64,000 nucleotides of DNA, taken from positions 569,001 through 633,000 of the forward strand of contig NZ_CP115543.1 of the NCBI RefSeq assembly GCF_031834615.1. The letters are read 5' to 3'. Each line of letters starts with the position of its first letter. The stretch's first letter is position 1. This document shows positions 1-8,786 of this stretch, one piece after another. Both the position numbers and the translations under genes were made by a program. The notes under the pieces are model-generated. The model did not search any database, was not told the DNA's origin, and saw only the letters and a list, made by a program, of their open reading frames with translations. Source of the stretch: Stenotrophomonas aracearum. Its GTDB lineage: Bacteria; Pseudomonadota; Gammaproteobacteria; Xanthomonadales; Xanthomonadaceae.

Positions 1-109
1 GGGGAACGGGTCCGCAGGGCGTCAAGAAATTGCGACGTCGGCCGCTCAGGTTGGGGAAACCAGGAAGCGTTTACATGAAGTCAGGCCGTCACGCTGGTAG
101 AGGTATGCA

Positions 110-3058
110 ATGCCCGCACTGAGCCAGCCGATGGCGCGGCCGCTGCGGACGATCGTGTGGATGGGCACCGCCCTGGGCGTGCTGCTGGGCGTGGGCCTGG
201 TGGTGATGCTGGCCAATGACTTCCAGCGCCGGCAGGACGCCGCGCAGCGGCAGAGCTCGGCGCTGGCAACCGGTTCGCAGCGCCTGCTGCGCGTGGAACT
301 GCGCAATCTGGAGCGCGCCATGCGCGGCATCGCCGCCGACGGCGCGCAGCTGTTCGACAGCGTGCCGACGCAGGCGCCGGACCTGCTGGATGAATCCATC
401 GACGGGGTCCTGCAGCGCCACGGCGAACTGGAGAGCATTGTCGTGGTGGACCAGTTCGGGCGCGCGCTGACCAGTGGCGGCGGCGATCTGACCCTTCCAC
501 TTTGGATCGTGGAAAACCATCGCGGTGCCGACAGTCAGCTTTACCTGGGTCCGCCGCAGGACCTGGGCATGCGGCGCTGGGTGCTGCCGTTGGCCCTGCG
601 CATGGGTGAAGACCGCTGGCTGCTTGCCCGAATGCATACCAGCGAGCTGCAGTCGATCATCAGCGGGCTGGACATCGGCTACCACGGGGTGATCTCGATC
701 AGCGACGTGGCCGGGCATGTGCTGGCGCGCAGCCCGGACAACGAAGGCCTGACCGGGAAGCAGTTCAAACTGCAGCGGCGCGACCTGATCGGACGCGATG
801 CCGTGCTCGCGTTGGGTATCGAGTACAGCCCGATCGACAAGGTGGAGCGCATTTCCACCCTGACCACGCTGGCCGAGTACCCGCTGGCGGTGTACGCGGG
901 GCTGGGCCGGCAGGACGTGCTGGCGCCGTGGTGGCCGTACGTGCAGGCCTCGGTGGGCCTGTTCCTGCTGTACTGGGGCGCGTTCGCGCTGGTCTACACC
1001 AGCCTGCGCCGCGCCACCCGCCGCCAGGACGCGATGAGCGCCGAGCTGCGCACCGGCCATGCCGAACTGCGCATGGCCCACCAGGTCGGCAAGATCTGCA
1101 CCTGGACCGTGGACGAAGACGCCGCCGTGCTGCGCTGGTCGCCGCTGGCCCGCGAGATCTTCGGTATTCCGATCGATTCGCTGTCGGTGTCGGATTTTTT
1201 CCAGCGCGTGCACCACGAAGACGCGCCGCGCCTGCAGGACGCCTTCCACCATGCGTTCGCCGGCAATGGCGTGCTGGATGAGATGTTCCGCATCGTGCTG
1301 CCGGGTGGCACCACGCACTGGGTCTCCGCGCGCGGCCAGCAGGTGGGCGGCAGCGACCACGAACGGCGCATGATCGGCGCGCTTACCGACGTGAGCGAGC
1401 GGGTCCAGGCGCTGGCGCGCGCGCAGCAGGCCGAGCGCCAGTTCCGTCTCCTGTTCGACCGCAACCCGGCGCCGTTCTGGGTGTTCGACCCGGACACCCT
1501 GCGCTTCCTGGAAGTGAACGAAGCGGCGGTGCGCCAGTACGGCTACAGCCGCGACGAGTTCCTGGCCATGAGCATCCTGGACATCCGCCCGCGCGAAGGC
1601 TGGGAAGAGATCCGCGGCGCCATCGCCAGTGCCGCCAACGGCGACCTGCAGGACGCCAAGGTGCGCCTGCACCGGCGCAAGGACGGCACCGTGTTCGAAG
1701 TGCGCGCGCACCTGGCGCGGCTGGATTTCGACGGGCGCGAGGCGTGCCTGGTGCTGGCCGAGGACATCAGCGACCGCATGGCCTACGAACGCGACCTGGC
1801 CTACCACGCCACCCACAACCCGGCCACCGGCCTGCTCAACACGCGCGCGCTTGCCGCGCAGCTGGACGAAGAGGGCGGCAGCTACACCATTGCCTACGTG
1901 CAGTTCCGTGGCCTGCAGCTGGTCGCCGACACGCTGGGCCGCGAAGTGGGCGACGTGGTCCTGCAGGCCATGGCCAAGCGTTTGGGCGGACTGGGCGTGC
2001 GCTATGGCCTGCTGGCATTCCAGCCGGCCGAGGATTTCATCTTCGCCATCCGCGACGACCACGAGCGCCAGACCGCGCTGGATACGCTGGTGCAGACCGT
2101 CTCCGAACCGGTGCGTGGGCAGGACTGGCTGCACCAGTTCGAGCCGCGCATTGGCGTGGCGGTGAAGTTCGAAGGCGACGTGGTCAGTGCCGAACAGGTG
2201 ATCGGCATGGCCGCACAGGCCGCGCATGCCGCACGCGACGAGGGCAGCGTGATTGCCTGGTTCGACAACACGGTGAGTTCGCGGCTGGCCGATCGCCTGC
2301 GCCTGGCCGGACGCATCCACAGTGCGATCGATGCCGAATTCGAGCTGTATTTCCAGCCGATCTGCCACGCCAGCGACGGCACCCCGGCGGCGCTGGAAGC
2401 GCTGCTGCGCTGGCCGCAACCGGACGGCAGCTTCATTCCGCCGGGCGAGTTCATCCAGCTGTGCGAAGACACCGGGTTGATCCTGGCGCTGGGGCGCTGG
2501 GTGATCCGCGAAGCGGCGCGCGCGCAGCGCCAGCTGGTGGACGCCGGCTGGGACCTGCCGATCGCGGTGAACGTGTCGGCGGTGCAGTTCTTCAACAGCG
2601 ACCTGGTGGCCGAGTTCCAGCGCGCCAGCCAGGAATTCGGGCTGGCACGCGGCGCGCTGCACGTGGAGCTGACCGAGAGCAGCCTGATGCGCAAGCCGGG
2701 CCAGGCCAAGCAGACCATGCAGCGCATGCACGAGCAGGGCATCCACATTTCGCTGGACGACTTCGGCACCGGTTACTCCAACATGTCCTACCTGCAGCAC
2801 CTGCCGCTGGACATCCTGAAGATCGACCGCAGCTTCGTGGCCGATGTGGAAACCAACCCGCGCAACGCGTCCATCTGCCGCGCGCTGTTGTCGCTGGGCC
2901 ACAGCATGGGCCTGACCGTGATCGCCGAAGGCGTGGAAACCCCGGGCCAGCACGAATGGCTGGCCGCGCACGGCTGCGACCAGGTGCAGGGCTACCTGCT
3001 GGGTAGGCCGGCACCGTTGGTGGAGGTGATCGGGCGGTTGGAGCTGGCCGCGGTGTGA
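110..3058 (+). CDS. Membrane PAS-GGDEF-EAL protein, probable c-di-GMP phosphodiesterase
   Basis: Probable inner-membrane enzyme that hydrolyses cyclic di-GMP. The 982-residue protein has a TM segment near residues 16-36, an extracytoplasmic sensor part to about 270, a second TM near 275-300, two PAS-like domains (about 320-435 and 440-560), a GGDEF-like domain (about 570-700) and a C-terminal EAL domain. The EAL domain keeps its metal and catalytic signatures: EALLRW near 762, then NVSAVQF, ELTES, DDFGTGYS, KIDRSF, AEGVET and QGYLLGRP. The GGDEF active-site loop is degenerate (FQPAEDF at the expected place), so diguanylate cyclase activity is unlikely. The ATG follows a GAGGT ribosome site. 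It stands alone; the signal it senses cannot be read from sequence. Confidence 0.9.
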   Translation: MPALSQPMARPLRTIVWMGTALGVLLGVGLVVMLANDFQRRQDAAQRQSSALATGSQRLLRVELRNLERAMRGIAADGAQLFDSVPTQAPDLLDESIDGVLQRHGELESIVVVDQFGRALTSGGGDLTLPLWIVENHRGADSQLYLGPPQDLGMRRWVLPLALRMGEDRWLLARMHTSELQSIISGLDIGYHGVISISDVAGHVLARSPDNEGLTGKQFKLQRRDLIGRDAVLALGIEYSPIDKVERISTLTTLAEYPLAVYAGLGRQDVLAPWWPYVQASVGLFLLYWGAFALVYTSLRRATRRQDAMSAELRTGHAELRMAHQVGKICTWTVDEDAAVLRWSPLAREIFGIPIDSLSVSDFFQRVHHEDAPRLQDAFHHAFAGNGVLDEMFRIVLPGGTTHWVSARGQQVGGSDHERRMIGALTDVSERVQALARAQQAERQFRLLFDRNPAPFWVFDPDTLRFLEVNEAAVRQYGYSRDEFLAMSILDIRPREGWEEIRGAIASAANGDLQDAKVRLHRRKDGTVFEVRAHLARLDFDGREACLVLAEDISDRMAYERDLAYHATHNPATGLLNTRALAAQLDEEGGSYTIAYVQFRGLQLVADTLGREVGDVVLQAMAKRLGGLGVRYGLLAFQPAEDFIFAIRDDHERQTALDTLVQTVSEPVRGQDWLHQFEPRIGVAVKFEGDVVSAEQVIGMAAQAAHAARDEGSVIAWFDNTVSSRLADRLRLAGRIHSAIDAEFELYFQPICHASDGTPAALEALLRWPQPDGSFIPPGEFIQLCEDTGLILALGRWVIREAARAQRQLVDAGWDLPIAVNVSAVQFFNSDLVAEFQRASQEFGLARGALHVELTESSLMRKPGQAKQTMQRMHEQGIHISLDDFGTGYSNMSYLQHLPLDILKIDRSFVADVETNPRNASICRALLSLGHSMGLTVIAEGVETPGQHEWLAAHGCDQVQGYLLGRPAPLVEVIGRLELAAV

Positions 3059-3166
3059 TGGGCGACCGTTTTGTTCTGAAAATGAAACGAATAGCGGTAT
3101 CTGGCGGCCTTTAACTACACTCATATTGGGAATAGGCTGGTGTTCTGGATTCCCCGGAGCTCCGCC

Positions 3167-3961
3167 ATGACCCGCCTGCCGTCGCTGTACATCTCCCATG
3201 GTTCGCCGATGACCGCCCTGCAGCCGGGGCTGGTGGGCGTGCGCCTGGCCGAGCTGGCCGCGCAGCTGCCGCGCCCGCGCGCGATCGTGATGGCCTCGGC
3301 GCACTGGCTGACCCGCCAGCCGGTAGTGGGGGCGCACCCGCAGCCGCCGACCATCCACGACTTTGGCGGCTTCCCGCAGGCGCTGTTCGACATCCAGTAC
3401 CCGGCGCCGGGCGACCCGGCACTGGCGGATGAGATTGCCGAGCGCCTCGACAAGGCCGGCCTGCCGACGCTGCAGGACCCCACCCGTGGCCTCGACCACG
3501 GCGCCTGGGTGCCGCTGCGCCTGCTCTACCCGCAGGCCGACATTCCGGTGGTGCCGCTGGCGCTGCAGCCGCTGCAGGGACCGGCCCACCAGTTCGCGCT
3601 GGGCCGCGCGCTGGCGCCGCTGCGCGAGCAGGGCGTGCTGCTGGTCGGTTCGGGCAGCATCACCCACAACCTGCACGACTTTCGCGAATACCAGAGCGGT
3701 GGCGAAGCGCCGTATGTGCGGCCTTTCATCGAATGGGTGGAACAGCGCCTGCAGGCCGACGACAGTGCCGCATTGCTCGATTACCGGCGCCAGGCGCCGC
3801 ATGCCGAGCGCGCGCATCCGACCGACGAGCATTTCCAGCCGTTGCACTTCGCACTCGGCGCGGCCGGCGGCGATACGCTCGGCGCGCAGCGCATCGATGC
3901 CGGTATCGACGCCGGCATGCTGGCCATGGACATCTACCGCTTCGACGGCCCCGCGCACTGA
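3167..3961 (+). CDS. DODA-type extradiol aromatic ring-opening dioxygenase
   Basis: Zinc-dependent 4,5-DOPA-type extradiol dioxygenase of the YgiD/LigB superfamily, 264 residues, cytosolic. Family signatures seen: SHGSPM near the N-terminus, the ASAHW strand, HDFGGFP, the DHGAWVPL block and GSGSITHN; their histidines are the metal ligands in this family. An in-frame GTG lies 27 bases upstream, but ATG 3167 is preferred because it follows a GGAG ribosome site and gives the usual family N-terminus. The physiological substrate is unknown for most members. A compact hairpin directly overlaps its stop codon and may terminate the transcript. Confidence 0.88.
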   Translation: MTRLPSLYISHGSPMTALQPGLVGVRLAELAAQLPRPRAIVMASAHWLTRQPVVGAHPQPPTIHDFGGFPQALFDIQYPAPGDPALADEIAERLDKAGLPTLQDPTRGLDHGAWVPLRLLYPQADIPVVPLALQPLQGPAHQFALGRALAPLREQGVLLVGSGSITHNLHDFREYQSGGEAPYVRPFIEWVEQRLQADDSAALLDYRRQAPHAERAHPTDEHFQPLHFALGAAGGDTLGAQRIDAGIDAGMLAMDIYRFDGPAH

Positions 3962-3980
3962 GGCGCCAAAGCGCCTTTCG
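3961..3980 (+). terminator. Short terminator-like hairpin after the dioxygenase gene
   Basis: AGGCGC, a CAAA loop and GCGCCT are followed by TTTCG. The 6-bp GC stem begins at the last base of the dioxygenase stop codon. The T tract is short, so it is probably a weak terminator between this gene and the antiporter. Confidence 0.5.
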
Positions 3981-4008
3981 TACGCGGTTACGGATCGGTG
4001 TGGTAATT

Positions 4009-4029
4009 TTTTCCAGGATTCCTGGAAAA
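4009..4029. promoter_or_regulatory. Perfect inverted repeat over the antiporter translation-start region
   Basis: TTTTCCAGG and CCTGGAAAA are exact reverse complements around a central ATT, ending three bases before the ATG at 4033. It contains the only purine-rich ribosome-site candidate (GGAAAA). It could be a protein operator or an RNA hairpin that hides the ribosome site; nothing in the sequence decides between them. Confidence 0.5.
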
Positions 4030-4032
4030 TGC

Positions 4033-5676
4033 ATGCATACGATTGAAGTCGTCCTGGCGATGCTGGTGGCGGTAGTCGCCAGCGGCTACCTGGTTCGCGT
4101 ATTGCCGTTGTCGGTGCCGCTGCCACTGGTGCAGATCGGGCTGGGGGCAGTGATTGCGGGGGTGTTCAACCGCGGCCACGCGCTGGAGCCGGACCTGTTC
4201 TTCCTGCTGTTCCTGCCGCCGCTGCTGTTCCTGGACGGCTGGAAGATTCCCAAGCAGGGCCTGTTCCGCGACAAGGGCGTGATCCTGGAGCTGGCCTTCG
4301 GGCTGGTGGTGTTTACCGTGCTCGGTGCCGGGCTGCTGATCCACTGGCTGATTCCGGTGATGCCGCTGGGCGTGGCGTTCGCGCTGGCTGCGATCATCTC
4401 GCCGACCGACCCGGTGGCGGTCAGCTCGATCGCCAAGAGCGCGCCGATCCCCAAGCGGCTGATGCACATCCTGGAAGGCGAGTCGCTGTTGAACGATGCC
4501 TCCGGCCTGGTCTGTTTCCGCTTCGCGGTGGCGGCGGTGATGACCGGTGCGTTCTCGCTGGCCGACGCCTCGCTGACCTTCCTGTGGGTGGCGGTGGCCG
4601 GGCTGGCGATCGGCGTGGCGGTCACGTTGGGTGTTTCCACGTTCCAGCGCTGGCTGTGGCGGCGCTTCGGCGAAGAGCCCGGCGCGGCGATGCTGGTCAA
4701 CCTGCTGATCCCGTTCGCGGCGTACCTGCTGGCCGAAGAAGCCAATGCCTCGGGCATCCTGGCGGCGGTGTCGGCGGGCGTCACCATGAGCTACGTGGAG
4801 CTCACCGGCCGTGTTTCCGGCAGCATGCGCGTGCAGCGCATGGCGGTGTGGAACATGCTGCAGTTCGCCTTCAACGGCATCATGTTCGTGCTGCTCGGCG
4901 AACAGCTGCCCGGCATTGTCGACCGCGCGATGACCACGGTGAGCGAAAGCGGCCACCACAGTGCGTGGTGGCTGCTGGTGTACGTGGTGGTGATCAACCT
5001 GGCGCTGGTGCTGTTGCGCCTGGCATGGGTGTACCTGTCGCTGCGCTGGAGCCTGCTGCGTGCGCGGCATCGCGGCGAGGCCAGGCAGGGCACCTCGTGG
5101 CGGATCGTGGTGGCCACCTCGCTGGCCGGCGTGCGCGGTGCGATCACGCTGGCCGGTGTGTTGACCCTGCCGCTGTTCTTGCCCGATGGCACGGCGTTCC
5201 CGGCGCGTGACCTGGTGATTTTCCTGGCGGCGGCGGTGATCCTGGTCTCGCTGGTCGGTGCCAGCGTGGCATTGCCGCGCTTGTTGAAGGGGCTGGAACT
5301 GCCGGCCGATTCGGGTGAGCGCAAGGAAGAAGACCTGGCGCGCAGGCTGGCGTCGAAAGCGGCGTTGGCCGGCGTGGAGCGCATGCGCCAGCAACTGGTG
5401 CAGAACCAGACCACCGACAACGTACAGCTGTACAACGACGCGGCCTCACGTGTGAGCCTGTTGTACCAGCGCGTGCTGGAGAAGGATGATGGCCCGGATG
5501 CGGACCCGGAAAAGGTGCGGCGGATGGAACAGGGCTACCGGCAGCTGCGCAGCGCGGGGTTGACCGCCGAGCGTGAAGAATTGTTCCGGCTGACCCGGCG
5601 CGGCAGGATTTCCGACGAGATCTCGCGGAAGCTGATCCGCAATCTGGACCTGTTGGAGACCCGGCAGCGGGATTGA
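4033..5676 (+). CDS. CPA1-family Na+/H+ antiporter
   Basis: Inner-membrane monovalent cation/proton antiporter of the CPA1 (NhaP/YjcE-like) family, 547 residues. About twelve hydrophobic segments occupy roughly residues 1-410. The ion-translocation signature is clear: SPTDPVAVSSIAK followed by EGESLLNDASGLVCFRFA, and a later TSLAGVRGAITLA segment. A charged cytosolic tail of about 120 residues follows. The reading frame is open far upstream, but ATG 4033 gives the usual membrane start. The start region is covered by a perfect inverted repeat (4009-4029), suggesting local expression control. It likely serves pH or sodium homeostasis. Confidence 0.9.
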   Translation: MHTIEVVLAMLVAVVASGYLVRVLPLSVPLPLVQIGLGAVIAGVFNRGHALEPDLFFLLFLPPLLFLDGWKIPKQGLFRDKGVILELAFGLVVFTVLGAGLLIHWLIPVMPLGVAFALAAIISPTDPVAVSSIAKSAPIPKRLMHILEGESLLNDASGLVCFRFAVAAVMTGAFSLADASLTFLWVAVAGLAIGVAVTLGVSTFQRWLWRRFGEEPGAAMLVNLLIPFAAYLLAEEANASGILAAVSAGVTMSYVELTGRVSGSMRVQRMAVWNMLQFAFNGIMFVLLGEQLPGIVDRAMTTVSESGHHSAWWLLVYVVVINLALVLLRLAWVYLSLRWSLLRARHRGEARQGTSWRIVVATSLAGVRGAITLAGVLTLPLFLPDGTAFPARDLVIFLAAAVILVSLVGASVALPRLLKGLELPADSGERKEEDLARRLASKAALAGVERMRQQLVQNQTTDNVQLYNDAASRVSLLYQRVLEKDDGPDADPEKVRRMEQGYRQLRSAGLTAEREELFRLTRRGRISDEISRKLIRNLDLLETRQRD

Positions 5677-5715
5677 CGACCTTGCCAACGGGGCCTGAGT
5701 CCGGGCGATTCATCG

Positions 5716-5859
5716 GTAGGGTCGGTTCCCGAACGACCGCCGATAACGGTGATCGGCTCTGGGACGCATGACCTCGAACGGAAACTCGCCTTCGTTTTGC
5801 GGTCCATGCGTCAACGAACGTCGATCGCGTACGTGCGGTCGTTTGGGAACCGACCCTAC
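5716..5859. repeat. GTAG repeat pair, GGTCG-stem type
   Basis: GTAGGGTCGGTTCCC plus GAACGACCGC at the left and its near-perfect reverse complement ending CCCTAC at the right form a head-to-head pair about 144 bases long. Each unit can also fold by itself (GGTCG with CGACC). It fills the gap between the convergent antiporter and DUF3297 genes. The same unit recurs near 23347-23456 and 36219. Confidence 0.8.
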
Positions 5860-5876
5860 CGGCGCCAGGTTGCATC

Positions 5877-5900
5877 GTGGACGGCCGCGGGGCCGTCCAC
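5877..5900. terminator. 10-bp GC hairpin between convergent genes
   Basis: GTGGACGGCC and GGCCGTCCAC flank a GCGG loop. It is a strong hairpin without a T tract, lying just beyond the stop of the minus-strand DUF3297 gene. It may protect 3' ends or act as a weak terminator. Confidence 0.4.
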
Positions 5901-5922
5901 GCATGCCGTCATGCACGGCCGG

Positions 5923-6174
5923 TCATTCCGCCGGCTTCTGATCCAGGTAATACGCCACCACCGTCCCCTTGACCTTGATCGTCATCGGGTTGCCACGGCG
6001 GTCGCGGGACTTGCCGGCCTGCACGCGGATCCAGCCTTCGCTGACCGAATACTCTTCAACGTTGTCGCGTTCGACATTGTTGAAGCGGATGCCCACGCCG
6101 CGCTCCAGCGCTGCGGCATCGTGGAAGGGGCTGGCCGGGTTGATCGCCAGGTGGTCGGGAGGGGTATCGCTCAT
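5923..6174 (-). CDS. DUF3297 family protein
   Basis: An 83-residue protein matching the DUF3297 family as I remember it (IRFNNVERDNVEEY, VSEGWIRVQAGKSRDRRGNPMTIKVKGTV pattern). The frame stays open upstream to 6321, but ATG 6174 gives the family length and the normal MSDTPPDHL start. There is no signal peptide or membrane segment. It diverges from the gene at 6311. Function unknown. Confidence 0.85.
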   Translation of the reverse strand: MSDTPPDHLAINPASPFHDAAALERGVGIRFNNVERDNVEEYSVSEGWIRVQAGKSRDRRGNPMTIKVKGTVVAYYLDQKPAE

Positions 6175-6310
6175 GGGTATCGGTCGTTGAGGGCCACCAC
6201 GGCCGTCTTCAGGCGCACAGGATAAACCGAGACGCCGCCCGGGCAGAATTTCGCTTCCTGCCAACGCCCGGCCACGGCAGAATGCCTGCCTGTCTCCAGG
6301 AATACCGGTC

Positions 6311-6853
6311 ATGCCCGACAACAGCGATTATTTCGACTTCGAAGAAGACGAGCGCGATTTCGACGAAGACGACTTCGAGGCGCGGATCTGGAACCTGCTG
6401 GTGCTGATCAACCCGGGCGACGAAGAGCTGGCCCTGCAGCAGTTCAACCGTTGGCGCGAGGCGCTGCTGGAAAGCGGTGAGGAAGTCGACGAAGAGGCCG
6501 AATGGCTGCCGCCGCTGATGACCGCCATCGCCTGGCAGTCGGGCTTCGAGGTGGAGCGCGACGACGCCGATGCGCTGGTGTCGGCGGTAAACGAGCTGTC
6601 GGCGCGCTTCAACGTGCAGGTGGACTGGGGCGGCGACCTGGACGACGAGGATTTCGCCGGTGAAGTGGACGCGCCAATGTTGATGGCCACGGCCTACGAC
6701 CGCCTGCGCGAGCACAATTATTCGCTGTGGAGCGTGGATACGGGCAATGGCGGCCTGGCCGGCTGGATGGCGCTGAACCGAGACGAAGACGCCATGCTGG
6801 CGCTGTGTTCGTTGCTGGGCGTGGAAGTGCGACCGGGTTCAGACCCGTTCTAA
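6311..6853 (+). CDS. Conserved acidic protein, DUF6630-like
   Basis: A 180-residue soluble protein with an extremely acidic N-terminal 30 residues (runs of E and D). The rest, with an NPGDEELALQQFNRWREAL helix and a C-terminal GWMALNRDEDAM then LLGVEVRPGS block, resembles the DUF6630 family; the family name is from memory and less certain than the gene itself. No catalytic motif is recognised. It is monocistronic, followed by a SMAG pair that separates it from the convergent DUF4031 gene. Confidence 0.8.
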   Translation: MPDNSDYFDFEEDERDFDEDDFEARIWNLLVLINPGDEELALQQFNRWREALLESGEEVDEEAEWLPPLMTAIAWQSGFEVERDDADALVSAVNELSARFNVQVDWGGDLDDEDFAGEVDAPMLMATAYDRLREHNYSLWSVDTGNGGLAGWMALNRDEDAMLALCSLLGVEVRPGSDPF

Positions 6854-6869
6854 CCGACGCTCGAAATCC

Positions 6870-6955
6870 GTAGTGCCGGCCGCCGGCCGGCTCTGCACGG
6901 TGCCGGCATTGCGAGGAGCCGGCATTGCGAGGAGCCGGCCAGCGGCCGGCACTAC
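6870..6955. repeat. SMAG repeat pair (CCGGCC stem)
   Basis: GTAGTGCCGGCCGCCGGCC at the left and the inverted copy ending GCCGGCACTAC at the right, with GAGCCGGC sequences between, form a head-to-head pair. Its right-hand CTAC supplies the TAG stop codon of the minus-strand DUF4031 gene. Confidence 0.9.
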
Positions 6956-7233
6956 GTCGGGTCGGTGTACTGCGATCTTGCGTTGGCGATGACCTCTTTC
7001 ACCAACTCGCGGTCAGTGTGCCTGGAAATCGCCCTCGCACCCAACGCAATCGCCTTCTCGCGTAACGGCGCTGGCACGTCGTAATGCGCGCCGCTGCGGC
7101 GGTTCTGGAAGGCCCGCCGGGGAATCCCGAGCTGCGCCGCCATGGCGTGCAGCTCGGGCAGGGTGTCGGCCATCAGATGCGCCCAGCGCTCGTCGCGCCA
7201 GGGGTGTACCGCATCGTCGATATAGACCGTCAC
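6952..7233 (-). CDS. DUF4031 domain protein
   Basis: A 93-residue protein with the DUF4031 pattern: MTVYIDDA start, WRDERWAHLMAD, LHAMAAQLGIPRRAFQ and a HYDVP motif. It starts at GTG and has no membrane segment. It ends with a TAG that lies inside the terminal GTAG of the SMAG repeat. It lies 14 bases after the upstream minus-strand gene (7248-7748), so the two are probably co-transcribed. Function unknown. Confidence 0.82.
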   Translation of the reverse strand: MTVYIDDAVHPWRDERWAHLMADTLPELHAMAAQLGIPRRAFQNRRSGAHYDVPAPLREKAIALGARAISRHTDRELVKEVIANARSQYTDPT

Positions 7234-7247
7234 CGGGTCGCCGGGGC

Positions 7248-7748
7248 TCAGGCCTGCGGCTTGTCGTCGCTGGCCGGGGCGGCGTCGGCCTTGTCGTCGG
7301 CCGGGGCGTCTTCGGTCGAGGCGTCAGCGGTTTCAGCGTCGTCGCCTTCCTCGCCTTCCGCCTCTTCCACGCCTTCGAACTCGGAGACCAGCTGGGCCAG
7401 GTACTCGTCGGCGGTCTTGCCTTCATCGGCGGCCAGGTCGTCGATCAGCTGCTGCAGCTGGGTCGAGTATTCCAGGGTGACCTTGCGGCCTTCCTTTTCC
7501 TGCACGTTGGAAAGGTGCTTGAGCATGGCCAGCATCGGCACCGGGTTGTCGGCGTTGCCCATGGTCTGGCCGCCAATGGCCAGCAGCCATTCGGTGCCCT
7601 GCAGGCCGATCGCGGCGACGACCTGGCCCTCTTCGTTGGTCAGCACGGCATGGTTCTGCACCGGCTGCTGGGCGTTGAGGCGGTTGATCGGGCGCTTCGG
7701 CTGGAGCTTCCTGCGCTTGTCGCGCTTGGCTTTGGACTGCTTGGACAT
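7248..7748 (-). CDS. Conserved protein with basic head and acidic tail
   Basis: A 166-residue protein without a recognised domain. Residues 1-25 are strongly basic (MSKQSKAKRDKRRKLQPKRP), residues 30-110 look folded (LTNEEGQVVAAIGLQGTEWLLAIGGQTM), and the last 45 residues are almost only A, D and E. The charge layout suggests a nucleic-acid or ribosome contact, but that is inference. It probably forms a two-gene unit with the DUF4031 gene and lies 51 bases after motB. Confidence 0.75.
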   Translation of the reverse strand: MSKQSKAKRDKRRKLQPKRPINRLNAQQPVQNHAVLTNEEGQVVAAIGLQGTEWLLAIGGQTMGNADNPVPMLAMLKHLSNVQEKEGRKVTLEYSTQLQQLIDDLAADEGKTADEYLAQLVSEFEGVEEAEGEEGDDAETADASTEDAPADDKADAAPASDDKPQA

Positions 7749-7799
7749 GGGGTTTGTTCTATGTAATGCGGAAAGTCCCCATTGTACGACCCCGCCGCC

Positions 7800-8777
7800 T
7801 CAGGGTGAGGCGGTGGGGGGCGCGGCGGCCGGGGCGGGTGCCGGGGCACCCTGGGGGGCGTGGATATCGGCATCCTGCACGGTGGGCGAGAGCGCCACTT
7901 CCTGGCCGGAACCGGCCAGGGCGGCGGCTTCGGCGGCCTTGGTCATCACCACGATGCTGATCCGGCGGTTGATCGGGTTGTCCGGCTGGGTCTTGTCGAA
8001 CAGCACCGAGGACGACAGCCCGACCACGCGGGTGACCTTCTCGTCGGCCATGCCGCCGTCCAGCAGCGCACGCCGGGCGGCGTTGGCGCGGTCGGCGCTG
8101 AGCTCCCAGTTGCTGTAGCCGTGCGCGGCGTTGTACGCGGTGATGTCGGTGTGGCCGGTGATGCTGATCCGGTTCGGCACGTGGTTGATGAACTGCGACA
8201 GCTCGCGGAGGATGTCGCGGGTGTAGCCCTTCAGCGCCGCGCTGCCCACGTCGAACATCGGCCGGTTCTGCTTGTCCACGATCTGGATGCGCAGGCCTTC
8301 CGGGGTCAAATCCAGCAGCAGCTGGTCCTTGAACGGCTCCAGCGCCTGGCTCTTGCTGATCGCCTCTTCCAGCTCCTGCTTCAGCACTTCCAGCTGCTTC
8401 TTCTCACGCTCGCGCTCGTCTTCCTGCGGCACCGGGCGTTCGGCCTGCTGGTTCTGGAACGGGTCGTTGCTGTTGCCGCGCGACACGTCGGTGGCGCCGC
8501 CCAGCTTGATCATCGAGGTGCTGGCGCCACCCGGGCCGGCCATGCCCGGGGCGGGCGTGGAGCTCTGCCCGGTGAGCGGGCTGGGATTGCGGAAGTATTC
8601 GGAAATGGCGGCGCGCTCGGGCTTCGTGGTGGCCGCCATCAGCCACAGCACCAGGAAGAACGCCATCATCGCGGTCACGAAGTCGGCGTAGGCCACCTTC
8701 CAGGCGCCGCCGTGGTGTGCGCCATGCCCGGCCTTCTTGACCTTGCGGACGATGACGGTGGGTTTGTTCTCGGCCAT
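7800..8777 (-). CDS. motB: Flagellar motor stator protein MotB
   Basis: MotB, the peptidoglycan-anchored half of the proton-driven flagellar stator; 325 residues. A basic cytosolic N-terminus is followed by one TM segment holding the proton-binding aspartate, D32 (AYADFVTAMMAFFLVLWLM), the same position as in E. coli MotB. A Gln/Glu/Lys-rich linker leads to a C-terminal OmpA-like peptidoglycan-binding domain (SITGHTDITAYN, then NWELSADRANAARR). It lies 9 bases downstream of motA and is translated with it. The proline- and alanine-rich C-terminal tail is longer than in E. coli. Confidence 0.95.
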   Translation of the reverse strand: MAENKPTVIVRKVKKAGHGAHHGGAWKVAYADFVTAMMAFFLVLWLMAATTKPERAAISEYFRNPSPLTGQSSTPAPGMAGPGGASTSMIKLGGATDVSRGNSNDPFQNQQAERPVPQEDEREREKKQLEVLKQELEEAISKSQALEPFKDQLLLDLTPEGLRIQIVDKQNRPMFDVGSAALKGYTRDILRELSQFINHVPNRISITGHTDITAYNAAHGYSNWELSADRANAARRALLDGGMADEKVTRVVGLSSSVLFDKTQPDNPINRRISIVVMTKAAEAAALAGSGQEVALSPTVQDADIHAPQGAPAPAPAAAPPTASP

Positions 8778-8786
8778 GGCAGTGCC

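Noticed and set aside
1..109. Possible 3' end of an upstream gene or RNA at the left edge
   Set aside because: No recognisable coding frame or RNA signature in the 109 bases; it only provides the GAGGT ribosome site for the first gene.
89..4126. A 1345-codon open frame on the minus strand
   Set aside because: It runs antisense to three clear genes, is built of His/Arg/Gln-rich low-complexity sequence, and is a high-GC shadow. The same holds for the 37004-40903 minus frame opposite the TonB receptor.
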